The notes beneath the pieces were generated by a model that saw only the letters and a list, made by a program, of their open reading frames with translations, did not search any database and had not been told where the DNA came from. This document shows positions 30,601-42,358 of a DNA stretch of 64,000 nt, piece after piece. The DNA comes from Priapulus caudatus. Lineage: Eukaryota > Priapulida > Priapulimorpha > Priapulimorphida > Priapulidae. Position 1 is the first letter of the stretch. Each line of letters opens with the position of its first letter. The position numbers and the translations under genes are program-made. The DNA is taken from assembly GCF_000485595.1 (NCBI RefSeq), contig NW_014577505.1, positions 52,299 through 116,298 of the forward strand, in the 5' to 3' direction.

Positions 30601-31844
30601 TTGCAAATCTTGTCAGACTACATGCTTGATGAAGCAGGATTACTACACCACGTTACACCACCAACAGGACATCAAGCAGCTAGTATTCAACTAGTGATAC
30701 CACACGTCTTCAGGCAGCACATCATGACAGCATTACATGATGACATCTACAGTGGACATCTGGGTTTCGACAAATCCTACGACAAAATTAAAACCAGATA
30801 CTTTTGGCCAGGAATGTATGCAGATGTCTATAACCACATCAGGGCATACATTCCATGCAATTCCAGGAAGCTACAGCACGTACGCTCACCAATGGGAGAA
30901 ACCTCATTGCCTCGAGGGCCTATGGACGTAGTAGCAGTGGACACTTGCCAGTTTCCACTCACGCCGCGAGGTAACCACTACCTAATACACTTTCAACGTC
31001 TCTACACTTCGTGGCCCGAGGTATTTCCGGTCAAGTAAAGACAGCAGAAACGGTAGCCAACCTTTTGGCAACAGAAATCTTTCCGTGACATGGGGCACCA
31101 CGAATCTTGCTATCGGACAACGGACCCAAATATGACAGCAAACTCCTTACCAGATTGACCAAGCTTCTAGGAATCAACGCCATTAAAGTTGCTCCCTACC
31201 ACCCGGCGAGCAATGGTGCTAACGAACGATGGCATCGGGTTCTTAACTCAATGCTCTCGAGCTATGTGAACAAATCGCAGACAGATTGGGACTTAAAGAT
31301 CCAACCACTACTCGCAGCATACATGAGTATGCATGAGTAGACGAGATACACACCGTTCTATCTCATGTACGGCAGAGAGCCAACATTGGCTCTGGACAAC
31401 CTGCTCCGCCCAAGAAGGAAAACATACGAGGATCCCATAGCACAGACATCCGAACGCTTACACCAAGCTTACTCACACGTCAGGGATAGAACACGCCTAG
31501 CACGCCTCAGGAACAAATACTACTATGACAAACGTGCGAAGCAGCTCAACTTCGAGGTAGGAGACCCAGTGTACTACCATGATCCAGTGTTAAAGCCTAA
31601 CACTATAAAGAAACTTGCGTCACCCTGGCAACCGTATTACACAGTCATTCAGGTATTATCTCCGAAGAAATACCTGATCCAACACGAGATCACGAAGCGA
31701 GAGGTGATCTCGCACGTGGAAAATGTTCAGGCAGCACACCCACACGCTAGATGGGACTGCGGCAAGCCGACACCACAAGAAGATGTACAAACGGGAGTAC
31801 GTCGCCAGCCTTATAGGGCAGATGGCATATCCACCCGACGATGA
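30601..31844 (+). pseudogene. Copy A integrase
   Basis: The N-terminal zinc-binding region is present with the two histidines (HDDIYSGHLGFDK), but the expected first cysteine of the C-x2-C pair is tyrosine (AYIPCNSRK). The catalytic core has VAVDTCQ (first Asp), LLSDNGP (second Asp) and NGANERWHR (Glu). A GPY/F-type C-terminal module follows (GDPVYYHDPVL, then PYYTVIQVL). The core is interrupted by a stop at 31036 (GTCAAGTAAAG, where copy B reads through) and by a TAG at 31338 that both copies share. It is therefore inactive as written. Confidence 0.85.
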
Positions 31845-32037
31845 GGGAAGTAGCGACGATGACTTTGACGAAGAGGATGAGCTCCCCTAAGTCACTTCAT
31901 CACAGCGCCCAACACGCAGGTTTCAGCGGGCTCTACGGAGCAACCGCGACCGTCAACGTCTCGTGCAGTTCATCCAATGGCCATGGATCCATCTGCAAGT
32001 GACATTGAGGCACAGGAGCCTAATTCCACCCAGCTAG

Positions 32038-32607
32038 TTGGCAAAAGTGATGACAGTAATCTATACCCCGTCGGAGTCAGAGAGATCCATGAGTCCTGGC
32101 ATGGAACCAGACTCAGAAGAGGAAACCGGTAGTAATCAGTCCTTCAGAAGACGAAAGGCAAGCGACGGAACACATGAGTTGAATGTTCCGATACAGCCTG
32201 TGAAGCAGGCACGATTGACAGAGGAAGGAAACCCCGAAGACGACTCAAATACTATGACAGCACAGATTGCCGTCATAACGACCGCTCCAACAAAGGTGCA
32301 TCTGATAGTGCCTGCGGTCAGTCTACAGAAGCCTGTTGAAACGGGAGGAGATGAAAGCGTGATCACGCAGGTTATTAGAAAGGAAATTGAGAAGAATGTT
32401 AGGAACGAAATTGAGAAGCATATTCAGAAGGAAATCAGGAGGGAATTTAAGAGGGATATTAAGACGGATTTTGATAGAGCTATAGACGCCGATAGCTACA
32501 TGGAGTTTACGAGCCCACATCTCGGACGGGAGGAAGTAAATATTCCTTCTTCACCAGGAGATGTTCAGGAGCTCACGCGAGATGTAAATGAAGATGAAAA
32601 TGAATAA
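32038..32607 (+). CDS. Accessory ORF between pol and env, with octapeptide repeats
   Basis: A 189-codon frame starts with a weak (non-ATG) first codon. The first internal ATG is a few codons in. The product is highly charged. Residues about 113-146 are four consecutive octapeptides of the form [IVF]-[RQK]-x-[ED]-I-[ERK]-x-x (IRKEIEKN, VRNEIEKH, IQKEIRRE, FKRDIKTD), a likely coiled coil. The 24-bp DNA periodicity is visible at 32374-32470. Copy B at 41548-42106 encodes a similar repeat run but is split by a small deletion near 41708. The role is unknown; it could be a trans-acting small protein or the N-terminal part of the envelope precursor. Confidence 0.5.
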   Translation: MAKVMTVIYTPSESERSMSPGMEPDSEEETGSNQSFRRRKASDGTHELNVPIQPVKQARLTEEGNPEDDSNTMTAQIAVITTAPTKVHLIVPAVSLQKPVETGGDESVITQVIRKEIEKNVRNEIEKHIQKEIRREFKRDIKTDFDRAIDADSYMEFTSPHLGREEVNIPSSPGDVQELTRDVNEDENE

Positions 32608-32798
32608 GCCCATGAGAAGAAGGCAGAGACGCCAGAAGTTATAGAGACTATACCTATGGTTCCAGATAGTGCACATTCTGTGGAATCAGTAGCGACAGTA
32701 CAGGAGCCACGTGTAAAGGTGGTATCCCAAGGAGTTGGAAATAGGAATCTTGTTACTCGGGTTAAGAGTTATTTCAGTAAGGTATGGCCTAGACACTA

Positions 32799-32825
32799 AG
32801 AGGTTCTTTCATATTCCTCTTCCAG
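32799..32825 (+). promoter_or_regulatory. Candidate splice acceptor for env subgenomic mRNA
   Basis: A pyrimidine-rich run TTCTTTCATATTCCTCTTCCAG ends in AG at 32824-32825, 35 bp before the first ATG of the envelope region (32860). Envelope genes of gypsy-type retroviruses are expressed from spliced RNA, so this fits. Copy B has the same sequence near 42300-42323. Confidence 0.4.
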
Positions 32826-32859
32826 AATCACGCTGTGTTTTGGCACAGCCCTTGGTGAT

Positions 32860-34630
32860 ATGGCAGCCACACAAGGGGCTGTATTCGTACCAAAAGGGAC
32901 TATGGCCATTACCCAATCCACTTGGGCTTTGGCATTTACCCTTGAGATTCAGCCAATCACGGACTACATGAATGGGATTAACAGGCAGATTCGATACCTG
33001 CTCAAGGAGAGACCCAGTCGTCATTATAATACGACGGACCTGAGCCTGACGGTTTCAAAATATGGTTTACGATTTTGTAGATTCGCATGCGACCACATTT
33101 CGATTAAAACATAGGCGTTTAGTTCATAGATTACAAGGACTCACCAGTATGTTTATTAAGCAACGCCCTAAGCATTCGCTTCTGCCATTCATGGGGAAGA
33201 TTCAGAAGTTCCTGTACGGAACAGCGGATGAAGAAGATATTGCGCGACTGGACTTGAGACTGTCTCAGTTTCGTTTGTCTCAAGATGCTTTCCAGCACGC
33301 ATTGGAGGATAGTTTAACTGTTTTTAATATCACCCACACCCAGGTACAGCTCAACAGGGCCACCATAAATGATTTAATCGATGGTACAGATGACTTACGT
33401 AGATTCTTAAATGGAGTTACCCATCGGCTTGACCAGTTAGCTGCATCCACGGACGACAAGCTAGCCATGCTTAGTCGGCTTCAGTCTACCACTGATGTTT
33501 TAATGATGGCGCTCCATGACGTTACGAACGTCATTACAGGTTTAGAGCAGGCACTTAGTGATCTTTTGGCGGGTAAATTAGCGATCTCTTTGATATCACC
33601 GGCCCAACTTCGCACATTACTGCGGGGCATTAAAGAAACCCTACCGGATTATCTTGCCCTGCCGAGAGATATTGAGGAGGGCATCCTTTATTATTACGAT
33701 CTGTTGGAAACAGTAGTCGTACCCACGGCTACTGTTTCCACGTCTTAACGTTCTTGCCGTTGAAACACGTTGGACAGATCTTTGACGTCTACCAAATTAT
33801 ACCTACGCCGGTTTTCATTCCCAACTCTACTGCTTATGTGTATTATGATATAGATTCCTAATACATCGAATTTGCACCGAATAGGGCACGTTATTTTTAT
33901 CCCAAGGCAGACCTAATGCGGGAGTGTCTGCATGATAACCAAGTCATTTGCCAGTCCGCTTCGGAAATCTACTATGTAGCCGGTTCTTCCGACTGTGTAG
34001 TATCACTTTTCCTTAATCAGGAGGAGCACATCCAGCAGCGTTGTCCGCGACGTCTTAACATTGTGCGGCAACAAAAACATCATGTGGCGTATCTCACTAA
34101 CGGCAATTGGCTAATGTCGCCAATTAAACCATTTCTGCTAACTGTTTCGTGTCAAACGGGACATGACGCACCTTTGGTGAACACCGACATTCACATCCGT
34201 TCTCAGCAGGTTGTCACCTTGGCTTCTGGGTGTTCGGCGCATTCATCGTCATTCACCCTGCCCACTTTCTATCATCACGATTCTCGTGTGGATATTACTG
34301 CTTATGTCCAGCAGATGTTACTGCCACAGTTGCAAATGCCTACCATTTGGCGTGACTTGGCAGCACTAGCGGTTCAGCGAGGAAACGCTACCGATTTGCT
34401 GCCTGCTTCAATACTACCCGCGAAGTTGTACGCCACTCAAGCATTTGACATATCGTATGAGCAATTGAAGGACTCCATTGCAAATAGTCGTCGCATTTTG
34501 AGTGCAGAGGAAAACTTTTCCATTGTTGGGTGCATCCATTGGTTTTTCGGGGGTGCAGTGGCAACAGTTTGCCATTTATGCGTTGCTCGCTATCGGTTGC
34601 GTGGGGATTATTTGGTTCTACTGTAAGAAG
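32860..34630 (+). pseudogene. Copy A envelope, baculovirus F-like fusion protein
   Basis: Three overlapping frames cover the envelope: 32860-33114, 33062-33748 and 33916-34626, with the end of the anchor read in a further frame (34502-34879). The region around 33190-33260 matches the fusion-peptide block of baculovirus F/errantivirus Env proteins (GKIQKFLYGTADEEDI), followed by a long helical heptad segment. The basic stretch just upstream is a weak, altered cleavage-like site. A single hydrophobic anchor and a Cys/Lys-rich tail are encoded near 34560-34660 but out of frame with the ectodomain. At least three frame breaks make it non-coding as written. Its viral-type membrane-fusion function is inferred from family resemblance only. 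Confidence 0.8.
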
Positions 34631-34930
34631 ACTAAACCAGGGTGTTGTTATCAACGTCGTTTCACACCCACTCCCGTACTTTTCACACCCACTCCCGTAC
34701 TTTTCTCAACACGACCTGCGGCCTCGCCTACCCTTACGCGGGACGCCGTTGTAGGGCCAGCACCGCCGCCGGATCTAGTTGAGTCTAACCAGCTTGAACC
34801 ACCCACCCCACCGTCCCCACCTCCCTCGCGTACAACCCCGCATGAAATCATGGAGTTACTGACTTATTTACATGCTTAAGGGTGTTGGGAGATATGGTTA
34901 TCGATTAATAGTTCTAGATGAGCACATTCG

Positions 34931-35676
34931 TGTTGTACATTAGACATTAAGCTTCGTGTTTACACTAATATTTTGACTGTCGAGGGGTTAGTTACAGCCG
35001 TGTAGGTCCGGCAATCGAATACGCCTTCTGTATCTCCAGCATGTCGTAGGAGGCGACTAAACGGAGTTGGCGTCAGGAATGGCATCCGGCCGTAAAATCT
35101 CCCCGCCACGGCGCCGGCAGCTGTATCGCCTTATCCTGGTAGCTGCCGACGTGTCATATCCCTAGGTCCTGCAGCACTGTGTACACGGTGTGAACACGCA
35201 GCATCGTGTGGGAACTGTTCTTGTACGTTGTGGGGAATTACCTCCCACGACGATTTATTCCACCACCACCGCTGCCGCGGAAATCCAATCCCCCACATGT
35301 TCCAACTCCCCAATTGCCAAGGAAACCCAATCCCCCAAATGCCCCAAATCCCCTAAACTACCCCAAGGTCTTCAGCGCCCCACTGTAGTTTGTGTGTGTG
35401 TGGCCTTTGTGAAAGGCCGATATTTTGCATTAATCATGCTCCCTGGGCATTTTGAGGTTAGTTTGAGGTTAGTCCTCTATCCTCACGGCCTGGCTGTTCG
35501 TCATAAGCCATGTATGTCTGTTTCCCTACGGGCAAATGTTTCACTGGGGAGTTTTCCTTTTCCAGATGCATTGCGCTCTCACCGTTCTTATTTTTATACA
35601 GCTCGATATATTGCATGAGCAATGCTTCCTATCCAATTTTCGCTGCCGGTGTTTCGTGTTCGTCTTACACCAGAAT
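34931..35676 (+). repeat. R1: long direct repeat after env, with RTE-like tail motif
   Basis: About 746 bp starting TGTTGTACATTAGACATTAAG is repeated at 37120-37866 with roughly 85-90% similarity, and both occur again in copy B. Near its start lies GTCGTAGGAGGCGACTAAAC followed by GTCAGGAATGGCATCCGGCC. As I recall it, this resembles the conserved 3' tail of RTE-type LINEs and related SINEs. Position directly after env and the TG start would suit a 3' LTR. I cannot decide between an LTR and an RTE-tailed repeat. Confidence 0.55.
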
Positions 35677-37119
35677 TATAACATATAATAGGATATATTT
35701 CGATGTATTACTATTTGTAACTGTTCATTGCATTTACCTGACCAGCAACAATTTTTTTCTGACAATTGTTACCATGTGTTAATTATGCCATAATATGTTG
35801 TAACTGTCATCGTGTAGGCCTATTTGTGAACACAACAGTTACTTGAAATTGTTACCATAAACTATACATTGCCATAAACTATCATTTTGAAATTGTGTAA
35901 TTTCACTGTAATCGCCTATGGTGACAATGAATTGTAACAATATACATGCCACTCGACCATTATAAATCCTGTCTTGTATTTTGCTGAGTTACTTAATTGA
36001 AATTGATACCATAATACATACATGATACATGAATATATGTTTGAAAGCTGTGAATTACTTATGCTAGATCGTAAAAATAAATTATTTGGATAGTGTATTA
36101 TTATTAGTGTAACAGGAAATTATGGAATTCTAATTCCTAGCCACATCATCAGTAATCAGCAATATACTGCATTGCATGTATGATGCATTTGAAGTATTCC
36201 ACAACATAGTTTTCATTAAAAACAGAACTTATGTAACAGCAATATATATATATGTAGTAGTTGTACAGATATTGAACATCTTCGCAATTCGATAACGACG
36301 CCCCTGAATGTCATCTGACTTTTGCAGCCTCTCCATGTACACATCGGATTATAGAGGTATCCCTGTCCGCCGTTATTGTCACATGTTGATGTGTTTCGAC
36401 TCACGCTCAACCTGTTTCATGTCCAAGTTCACATCGTGCGTTTCCTCGACGGTTTCCTTTCCTTTGCTTCTTTTGGGGTTGCCTTGTATTCTGGCACACT
36501 TTGCGTCCGTCTGCTCCGTTTCTATTCTTCCCTCAGGCGCGGGAGAGGTTTCTTTTCTTTGGTGAATTTCGTTGCCGTGTGCTGTGCTGGTCGACACTTC
36601 AATGTTACTGCGGCCAGCTTCGTTGTTGGATCGCAGGAGAGGAGACCTGTAAAGTGCGATTGTCCGCTTCGCCGACTTCGGCATGAAGCCGACCCACCTC
36701 GCTATCTTCGTCGCGTGCGACTTCTTCTCCTCGCAGTGTTATCTGTAACGCGTGAGCTCCATCCGCTCAATGTTCTTGACGAAGACATGCTCCATGTTGC
36801 GACCCGCAAATGGCTTGTCGCATTCGCCGCTCTGTTCAGATCTTTAACAGTTTCCTGTCATATTGCTGCCATCTCCCGAGGTTGTTCATGAACGTTGCTT
36901 CACTCCACTGTCTCCGTCCGACAGGTTGTCTCCGCAAACTCATCAAATGATTACTGTTCCTGTCATATGTTCTACATATATATAGTATACATGTATAGGC
37001 CATTGTTTAACAATGTTTCTAGTGTCATAGGGTGTAGCGTGGACAGCGTGTTACCGCCTACTTGTACTAGCGCGTATAACAGTGAAAACTTTTTCATCGC
37101 AATGCTATAGCTGTTTGCA
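35677..37119. other. Spacer between R1 and R2; possible minus-strand relic
   Basis: Mostly AT-rich. On the minus strand, 36379-36870 reads as a hydrophilic, charged product with only one or two stops (RNMEHVFVKNIERMELTRY, FMPKSAKRTIALYRS). In copy B this region differs by small in-frame-sized changes. It may be the remains of a gene or Gag-like ORF, but I do not recognise it. Plus-strand frames over the same stretch look like its shadow. Confidence 0.3.
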
Positions 37120-37866
37120 TGTTGTATATTAGACATTAAGCTTTCTGTTTGCACTAGTATTTTGACTGTCGGGGGTTTACTTACAGCCGTGTAGGTCCGG
37201 CAATCGAATACGCCTACTGTATCTCCAGCATGTCGTAGGAGGCGACTAAACGGAGTTGGCGTCAAGAATGGCATCCGGCCATAAAATCTACCCGCCACAC
37301 AACGCCGCCCGGATCGGCCGGGGTCGGATCGGGCGCCGGCAGCTGTATGGCCTTGTCCTGGTAGCTGCCGCAGTGTCTCATCCCGGGTCCTGCAGCACTG
37401 AGTATACGGTGTCAACACGCAGCATCGTGTGGGACACTTTTATTGTACGTTGTCGGGATTTAACCGCCCCCCCCTCGCGATTTATTCACCACACCCCCAA
37501 CTGCCACGGAACCCCAATCCCCAAAATGTCCCAAATCCCCAATTCCTTAAACTCCCCCAAGGTCTTCAGGGCCCCCACTATAGTTTGTCTGTGGGTGGTC
37601 TTTGTCCAAGGCCGATATTTTGCATTAATGATGCTCCCTGGCCATTTTGAGGTTAGTTTGAGGTTAGTCCTCCATCCTCACGGCCTAGATGTCCGTCATA
37701 CCCCATGTATGTCTGTTCCCTACGGGCAAATGTTTCACTGGGTAGTTTTCCTTCTCCAGATGCGTTGCGCTCTCACCGTTCTTATTTTTATACAGCTCGA
37801 TATATTGCATGAGCAATGCTTCCTATTCCATTTTTGCTCCCGGTGTTTCGTGTTCGTCTTACACCA
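37120..37866 (+). repeat. R2: second direct repeat
   Basis: Same organisation as R1, including the GGAGGCGACTAAAC and GGCATCCGGCC tail motifs. It contains a short extra GC-rich insertion near 37305-37340 relative to R1. It is followed by 840 bp that also recur after R2 in copy B. Confidence 0.6.
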
Positions 37867-38779
37867 CAATTTGCAGACTAGTAGTCTGCACCACTTAATA
37901 AATTAGTACATGAGCGGGATAACGCCATGATTAATGACTACATAAGTCGGCTAGCTCAAATATTGATTTCTACATCAATTACCGAGTCAATTAAGCTCGA
38001 AGACCCAAATCAGCCATGACCTTCATTGCACCCGTGCACTCCATATCATCACATCCTTCGGCATTGAGTACATTGTGTTCTCCTCGTTGTCACCTTCCTG
38101 GCATGCGTATGAACTTGTCATCAAACCTGTGTGATGTTCATCCGAATTTCCTTCACGTAACCATTTTCCTCCATGCTACGCCTCAGGTGATGTCCCCGAG
38201 GGTTGCGCACAATCGTGGTTGATTTGCGGTACACATCGTATCCTTTAGAATCCATAAATCTAAATTTAAATCTAACTATAAACCTAGACGTGAAATACCA
38301 TACCTGGTCTTACTTTTTATACATCTAATTCCCCCGTGTTTGCAGTGGGCTTGAAGGAATGTCAGCTTTCCTTGTGTAACACGAGTGTTCCTTTGTGTAG
38401 GGCGAGTGACTATGCCGCTATGAAACATTGTTTTTCGGTTTCTCCTGTTATAGCATTGTAAAGTGAATTTCCACTATAGCCATTGGCTTCACATTTTTTA
38501 TAGTTACGGTGGTGATTAAGGATTATTTGGTAGCGGCACATGTTTGCAGTGCTTTAAGAAAACACTTTTTCACATCGAGTTAAGAAAGCTTTTTGCAGGG
38601 GGAGTGATGTAACAGTGCACGTGCGTAATTAGTGTTAAAAGTTGTTTATTTAGAAATTACCGGTGTTTAGATCATTGCGGTTGACAACGCGACATGGATT
38701 TAGGTTTCTGACCTCTGGAGGTGAGATTGACGATTGCCGCGCTCAAATTCAAATTGAAATTCGGCAAAGAAACATCGGT
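37867..38779. other. Element 3' flank, no gene seen
   Basis: Collinear with 47333-48172 up to about 38706; unique from there to the gap. Only short frames occur. The GACTAGTAGTC near 37876 is a small palindrome. Confidence 0.5.
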
Positions 38780-38789
38780 NNNNNNNNNN
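38780..38789. other. Assembly gap (10 N)
   Basis: Ten N characters separate the two near-identical retroelement units. About 400 bp to the right of the gap is dense in single-base indels. Confidence 1.
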
Positions 38790-39169
38790 GCCAGCTCTAT
38801 GATGCGAATTTCTCCAAAGTTGTCTGACTACATTTCAAACACAAAAATGACCAACCGATCGCTGTGACTACGCCACCTGACGGAATGTCACGAATACACA
38901 ACAAGACCAATTTTGCTTCTAATGCTTTCTAGACGTCCACGAGGCATCTAACTTGCGTGCATAATGCAAATTATTGCATTCTAGTGCTGAATTTCGGCGA
39001 AAAAAAATGCCCAAAAAGGCATTTTCTCGGCAATTTGCGGAGGCTTACTGTTGTACGCCACCTTAATGAACAGAGGAGTTACGTATCGACATCGCTGAGG
39101 TGTCGTAGATAGACTGCGTGGTGCGGGTCTCAAGCTTAAAGCCTCAAAGTGCGAGTTCCTGAAGGACAA

Positions 39170-39944
39170 AGTCCACTACCTGGGTCACATCGTTTCACCT
39201 GAGGGCGTCGCCCCAGATCCAAAGAAAGTGCAGGTGGTCCAGCAACTGAGGGCACCTACCACAGTCAAGGAGGTACGCTCATTCTTGGGCATGGCAAGCT
39301 ACTACAGGGCGCATATAAAGTCCTTTGCAACCATCGCTAAGCCGTTAACAGCGTTAACGCACAAGTATGCCAAGTTCGAATGGAACGATGATGCGGAACA
39401 TGCATTCCGGACGTTAAAGCAGAAGCTAGTTGAAGCTCCAATCCTAGCATACCCGGATCCTACCAAGACTTATCGTCTATTCACGGACGCCTCATCATAT
39501 GCAGTGGGAGCTGCCCTCACGCAGACAAATAACGAAGGGAATGAAGTCGTTATTTCCTATATTAGTCATCAACTCAATGAAGGGCAGATGCGTGGGCCAA
39601 TTATCGAGAGAGCGGCGTATGCAATTATCTATGCATTAACGAAGCTACGTCACTACTTAGCAGGCGCACAATTAGTGATTGTAAGTGACCATAAGCCACT
39701 AAAATACCTACTAACAAGCCCCAACCTCAAGAACGCTCGACTCCAGCGTTGGGCGTTGGTAGTCTCAGAACACAATGCAACAGTCGAATATCGCTGTGGC
39801 CTAGCCCACAGAAATGCGGATGCTTTATCACAGATTAAAGCAGATAATGAGTCCGAATCAGACATGGAAATTCAACAGATTGCGGAGGAGCCAAGTGCAC
39901 ACCTGAGGGCACCCAGGTGCAACAATCTAATACACCGGAGATGA
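39170..39944 (+). CDS. Copy B RT connection and RNase H domain
   Basis: The readable frame starts in the RT thumb (HYLGHIVSPEGVAPDPKKV at about 39177-39232) and continues as the best-preserved gypsy segment in the window: SFLGMASYYRAHIKSFATIA, then LFTDASSYAVGAALTQ (RNase H first Asp), IIERAAYAIIYAL (Glu) and IVSDHKPLKYLL (Asp). The RNase H is of the usual Ty3/gypsy type and has its main acidic residues. The frame closes at 39942 with a stop just before the linker to integrase, which copy A shares. The RT palm lies in the noisy stretch or was lost at the gap. Confidence 0.9.
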
Positions 39945-40113
39945 GTGTGCACGAGGAAGCAGACGAAACTCAGGAGGAACCGCGACAGGAGGAAGCGTCG
40001 CCCCTCAGCAACCAATATTAAATTTACAGGTAGTCAAAAAAGAGCAACGAAAGGACCCTCAATTACACAATGTTCTGCGAGCACTAACAGAATCAAACAC
40101 CACCAACAAGGAA

Positions 40114-41363
40114 TTGCAAATCTTGTCAGACTTCATGCTTGATGAAGCAGGATTACTACACCACGTTACACCACCAACAGGACATCAAGCAGCTAGTATT
40201 CAACTAGTGATACCACACGTCTTCAGGCAGCACATCATGACAGCATTACATGATGACATCTACAGTGGACATCTGGGTTTCGACAAATCCTACGACAAAA
40301 TTAAAACCAGATACTTTTGGCCAGGAATGTATGCAGATGTCCATAACCACATCAGGGCATACATTCCATGCAATTCCAGGAAGCTACAGCACGTACGCTC
40401 ACCAATGGGAGAAACCTCATTGCCTCGAGGGCCTATGGACGTAGTAGCAGTGGACACTTGCCAGTTAACCACTACCTAATACACTTTCAACGTCTCTACA
40501 CTTCTTGGCCCGAGGCATTTCCGGTCAAGGACAAGACAGCAGAAACGGTAGCCAACCTTTTGGCAACAGAAATCTTTCCGCGACATGGGGCACCACGAAT
40601 CTTGCTATCGGACAACGGACCCGAATATGACAGCAAACTCCTTACCAGATTGACCAAGCTTCTAGGAATCAACGCCATTAAAGTTGCTCCCTACCACCTG
40701 GCGAGCAATGGTGCTAACGAACGATGGCATCGGGTTCTTAACTCAATGCTCTCGAGCTATGTGAACAAATCGCAGACAGATTGGGACTTAAAGATCCAAC
40801 CACTACTCGCAGCATACATAATGAGTATGCATGAGTAGACGAGGTACACACCGTTCTATCTCATGTACGGCAGAGAGCCAACATTGGCTCTGGACAATCT
40901 GCTCCGCCCAAGAAGGAAAACATACGAGGATCCCATAGCACAGACATCCGAACGCTTACACCAAGCTTACTCACACGTCAGGGATAGAACACGCCTAGCA
41001 CGCCTCAGGAACAAATACTACTAAGACAAACGTGCGAAGCAGCTCAACTTCGAGGTAGGAGACCCAGTGTACTACCATGATCCGGTGTTAAAGCCTAACA
41101 CTATAAGGAAACTTGCGTCACCCTGGCAACCGTACTACACCGTCATTCAGGTATTATCTCCGAAGAAATACCTGATCCAACACGAGATCACGAAGCGAGA
41201 GATGGAATCTCGCACGTGGAAAATGTTCAGGCAGCACACCCACACGCTAGATGGGACTGCGGCAAGCCGACACCACAAGAAGATGTACAAACGGGAGTAC
41301 GTCGCCAGCCTTATAGGGCAGATGGCATATCCACCCAACGATGAGGGAAGTAGGTTCAAGTAG
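40114..41363 (+). pseudogene. Copy B integrase
   Basis: Zinc-binding region, core and GPY/F-like module are in the same order as copy A. The first finger cysteine is tyrosine. An 18-base deletion after DTCQ (near 40467) removes sequence present in copy A and shifts the frame; SDNGPEYDS and NGANERWHR remain downstream. A TAG at 40836 (shared with copy A) and a TAA at about 41022 (AAATACTACTAAGAC, copy A has TATGAC) break it further. It is inactive as written. Confidence 0.85.
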
Positions 41364-41547
41364 CGATGATGACTTTGACGAAGAGGATGAGCTCCCCTAA
41401 GTCACTTCATCAAAGCGCCCAACACGCAGGTTTCAGCGGGCTCTACGGAGCAACCGCGACCGTCAACGTCTCGTGCAGTTCATCCAATGGCCATGGATCC
41501 ATCTGCAAGTGACATTGAGGCACAGGAACCTGAATCCACCCAACTAG

Positions 41548-42106
41548 TTGGCAAAAGTGATGATGACAGTAATCTATACCCCGTCGGCGTCAGAGAGATC
41601 CATGAGTCCTGGCATGGAACCAGACTCAGAAGAGGAAACCGGTAGTAATCAGTCCTTCAGAAGACGGAAGGCAAGCGACGGAACACATGAGTTGAATGTT
41701 CCGATACCAGGCACGATTGACAGAGGAAGGAAACCCCGAAGACGACTCAAATACTATGACAGCACAGATTGCCGTCATAACAACCGCTCCAACAAAGGTG
41801 CATCTGATAGTGCTTGCGGTCAGTCTATATGACTCTATTGAAACGGGAGGAGACGAAAACGTGATCACGCAGAATATTAGAAAGGAAATTGAGAAAAATA
41901 TTAGGAAGGAAATTGAGAAAGATATTCAGAAGGAAATCAGGAGAGAACTTAAGAGGGATATTAAGACGGATTTTGATAGAGCTATAGACGCCGATAGCTA
42001 CATGGAGTTTACGAGCCCACATCTCGGACGGGAGGAAGTAAATATTCCTTCTTCACCAGATGTTCAGGAGCTCACGCGAGATGTAAATGAAGATGAAAAT
42101 GAATAA
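41548..42106 (+). pseudogene. Copy B accessory ORF with octapeptide repeats
   Basis: Corresponds to 32038-32607. A 3-base insertion (TGATGATGAC) near its start and a deletion at about 41706 (PVKQA region) split it into two frames. The octapeptide run is present at 41872-41970 with changed residues (IRKEIEKN, IRKEIEKD, IQKEIRRE, LKRDIKTD). Confidence 0.6.
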
Positions 42107-42358
42107 GCCCATGAGAAGAAGGCCGAGATGCCAGAAGTTATAGAGACTATACCTATGGTTCTAGATAGTGCACATTCTGTGGAATCAGTAGCGATGGTAC
42201 CGGAGCCACGTGTAAAGGTGGTATCACAAAGACTTGGAAATAGGAATCTTGTTACTTGGGTTAAGTTATTTTAGTAAGAGATGGCCTAGACACTAAGAGG
42301 TTCTTTCATATTCCTCTTCCAGAATCACGCTGTGTTTTGGCACAGCCCTTGGTGATAT

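Larger units (their letters stand above)
29100..34880 (+). mobile_element. Ty3/gypsy pol-env retroelement (errantivirus-like), copy A
   Basis: The order RT/RNase H, integrase, accessory ORF, envelope is visible on the plus strand. No gag, protease or N-terminal RT is recognisable upstream. Coding is interrupted by stops and frameshifts. Envelope-bearing Ty3/gypsy elements with a baculovirus-F-type fusion protein form the errantivirus-like group; here the host is probably an aquatic invertebrate. The element has a near-identical partner 9.47-9.5 kb downstream (copy B). Its 3' side leads into the repeated R1/R2 region. Confidence 0.8.

Noticed and set aside
35190-35618. ORFs inside R1/R1' and R2/R2'
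   Set aside because: Proline-rich readings of CCCCAA-type sequence that change frame between near-identical copies; no selection visible.
36376-36891. 171-aa plus-strand ORF between R1 and R2 (and its copy B partner)
   Set aside because: Composition is Leu/Phe/Arg/Cys-rich without a domain; the opposite strand reads as a more protein-like hydrophilic product, so this looks like a shadow.
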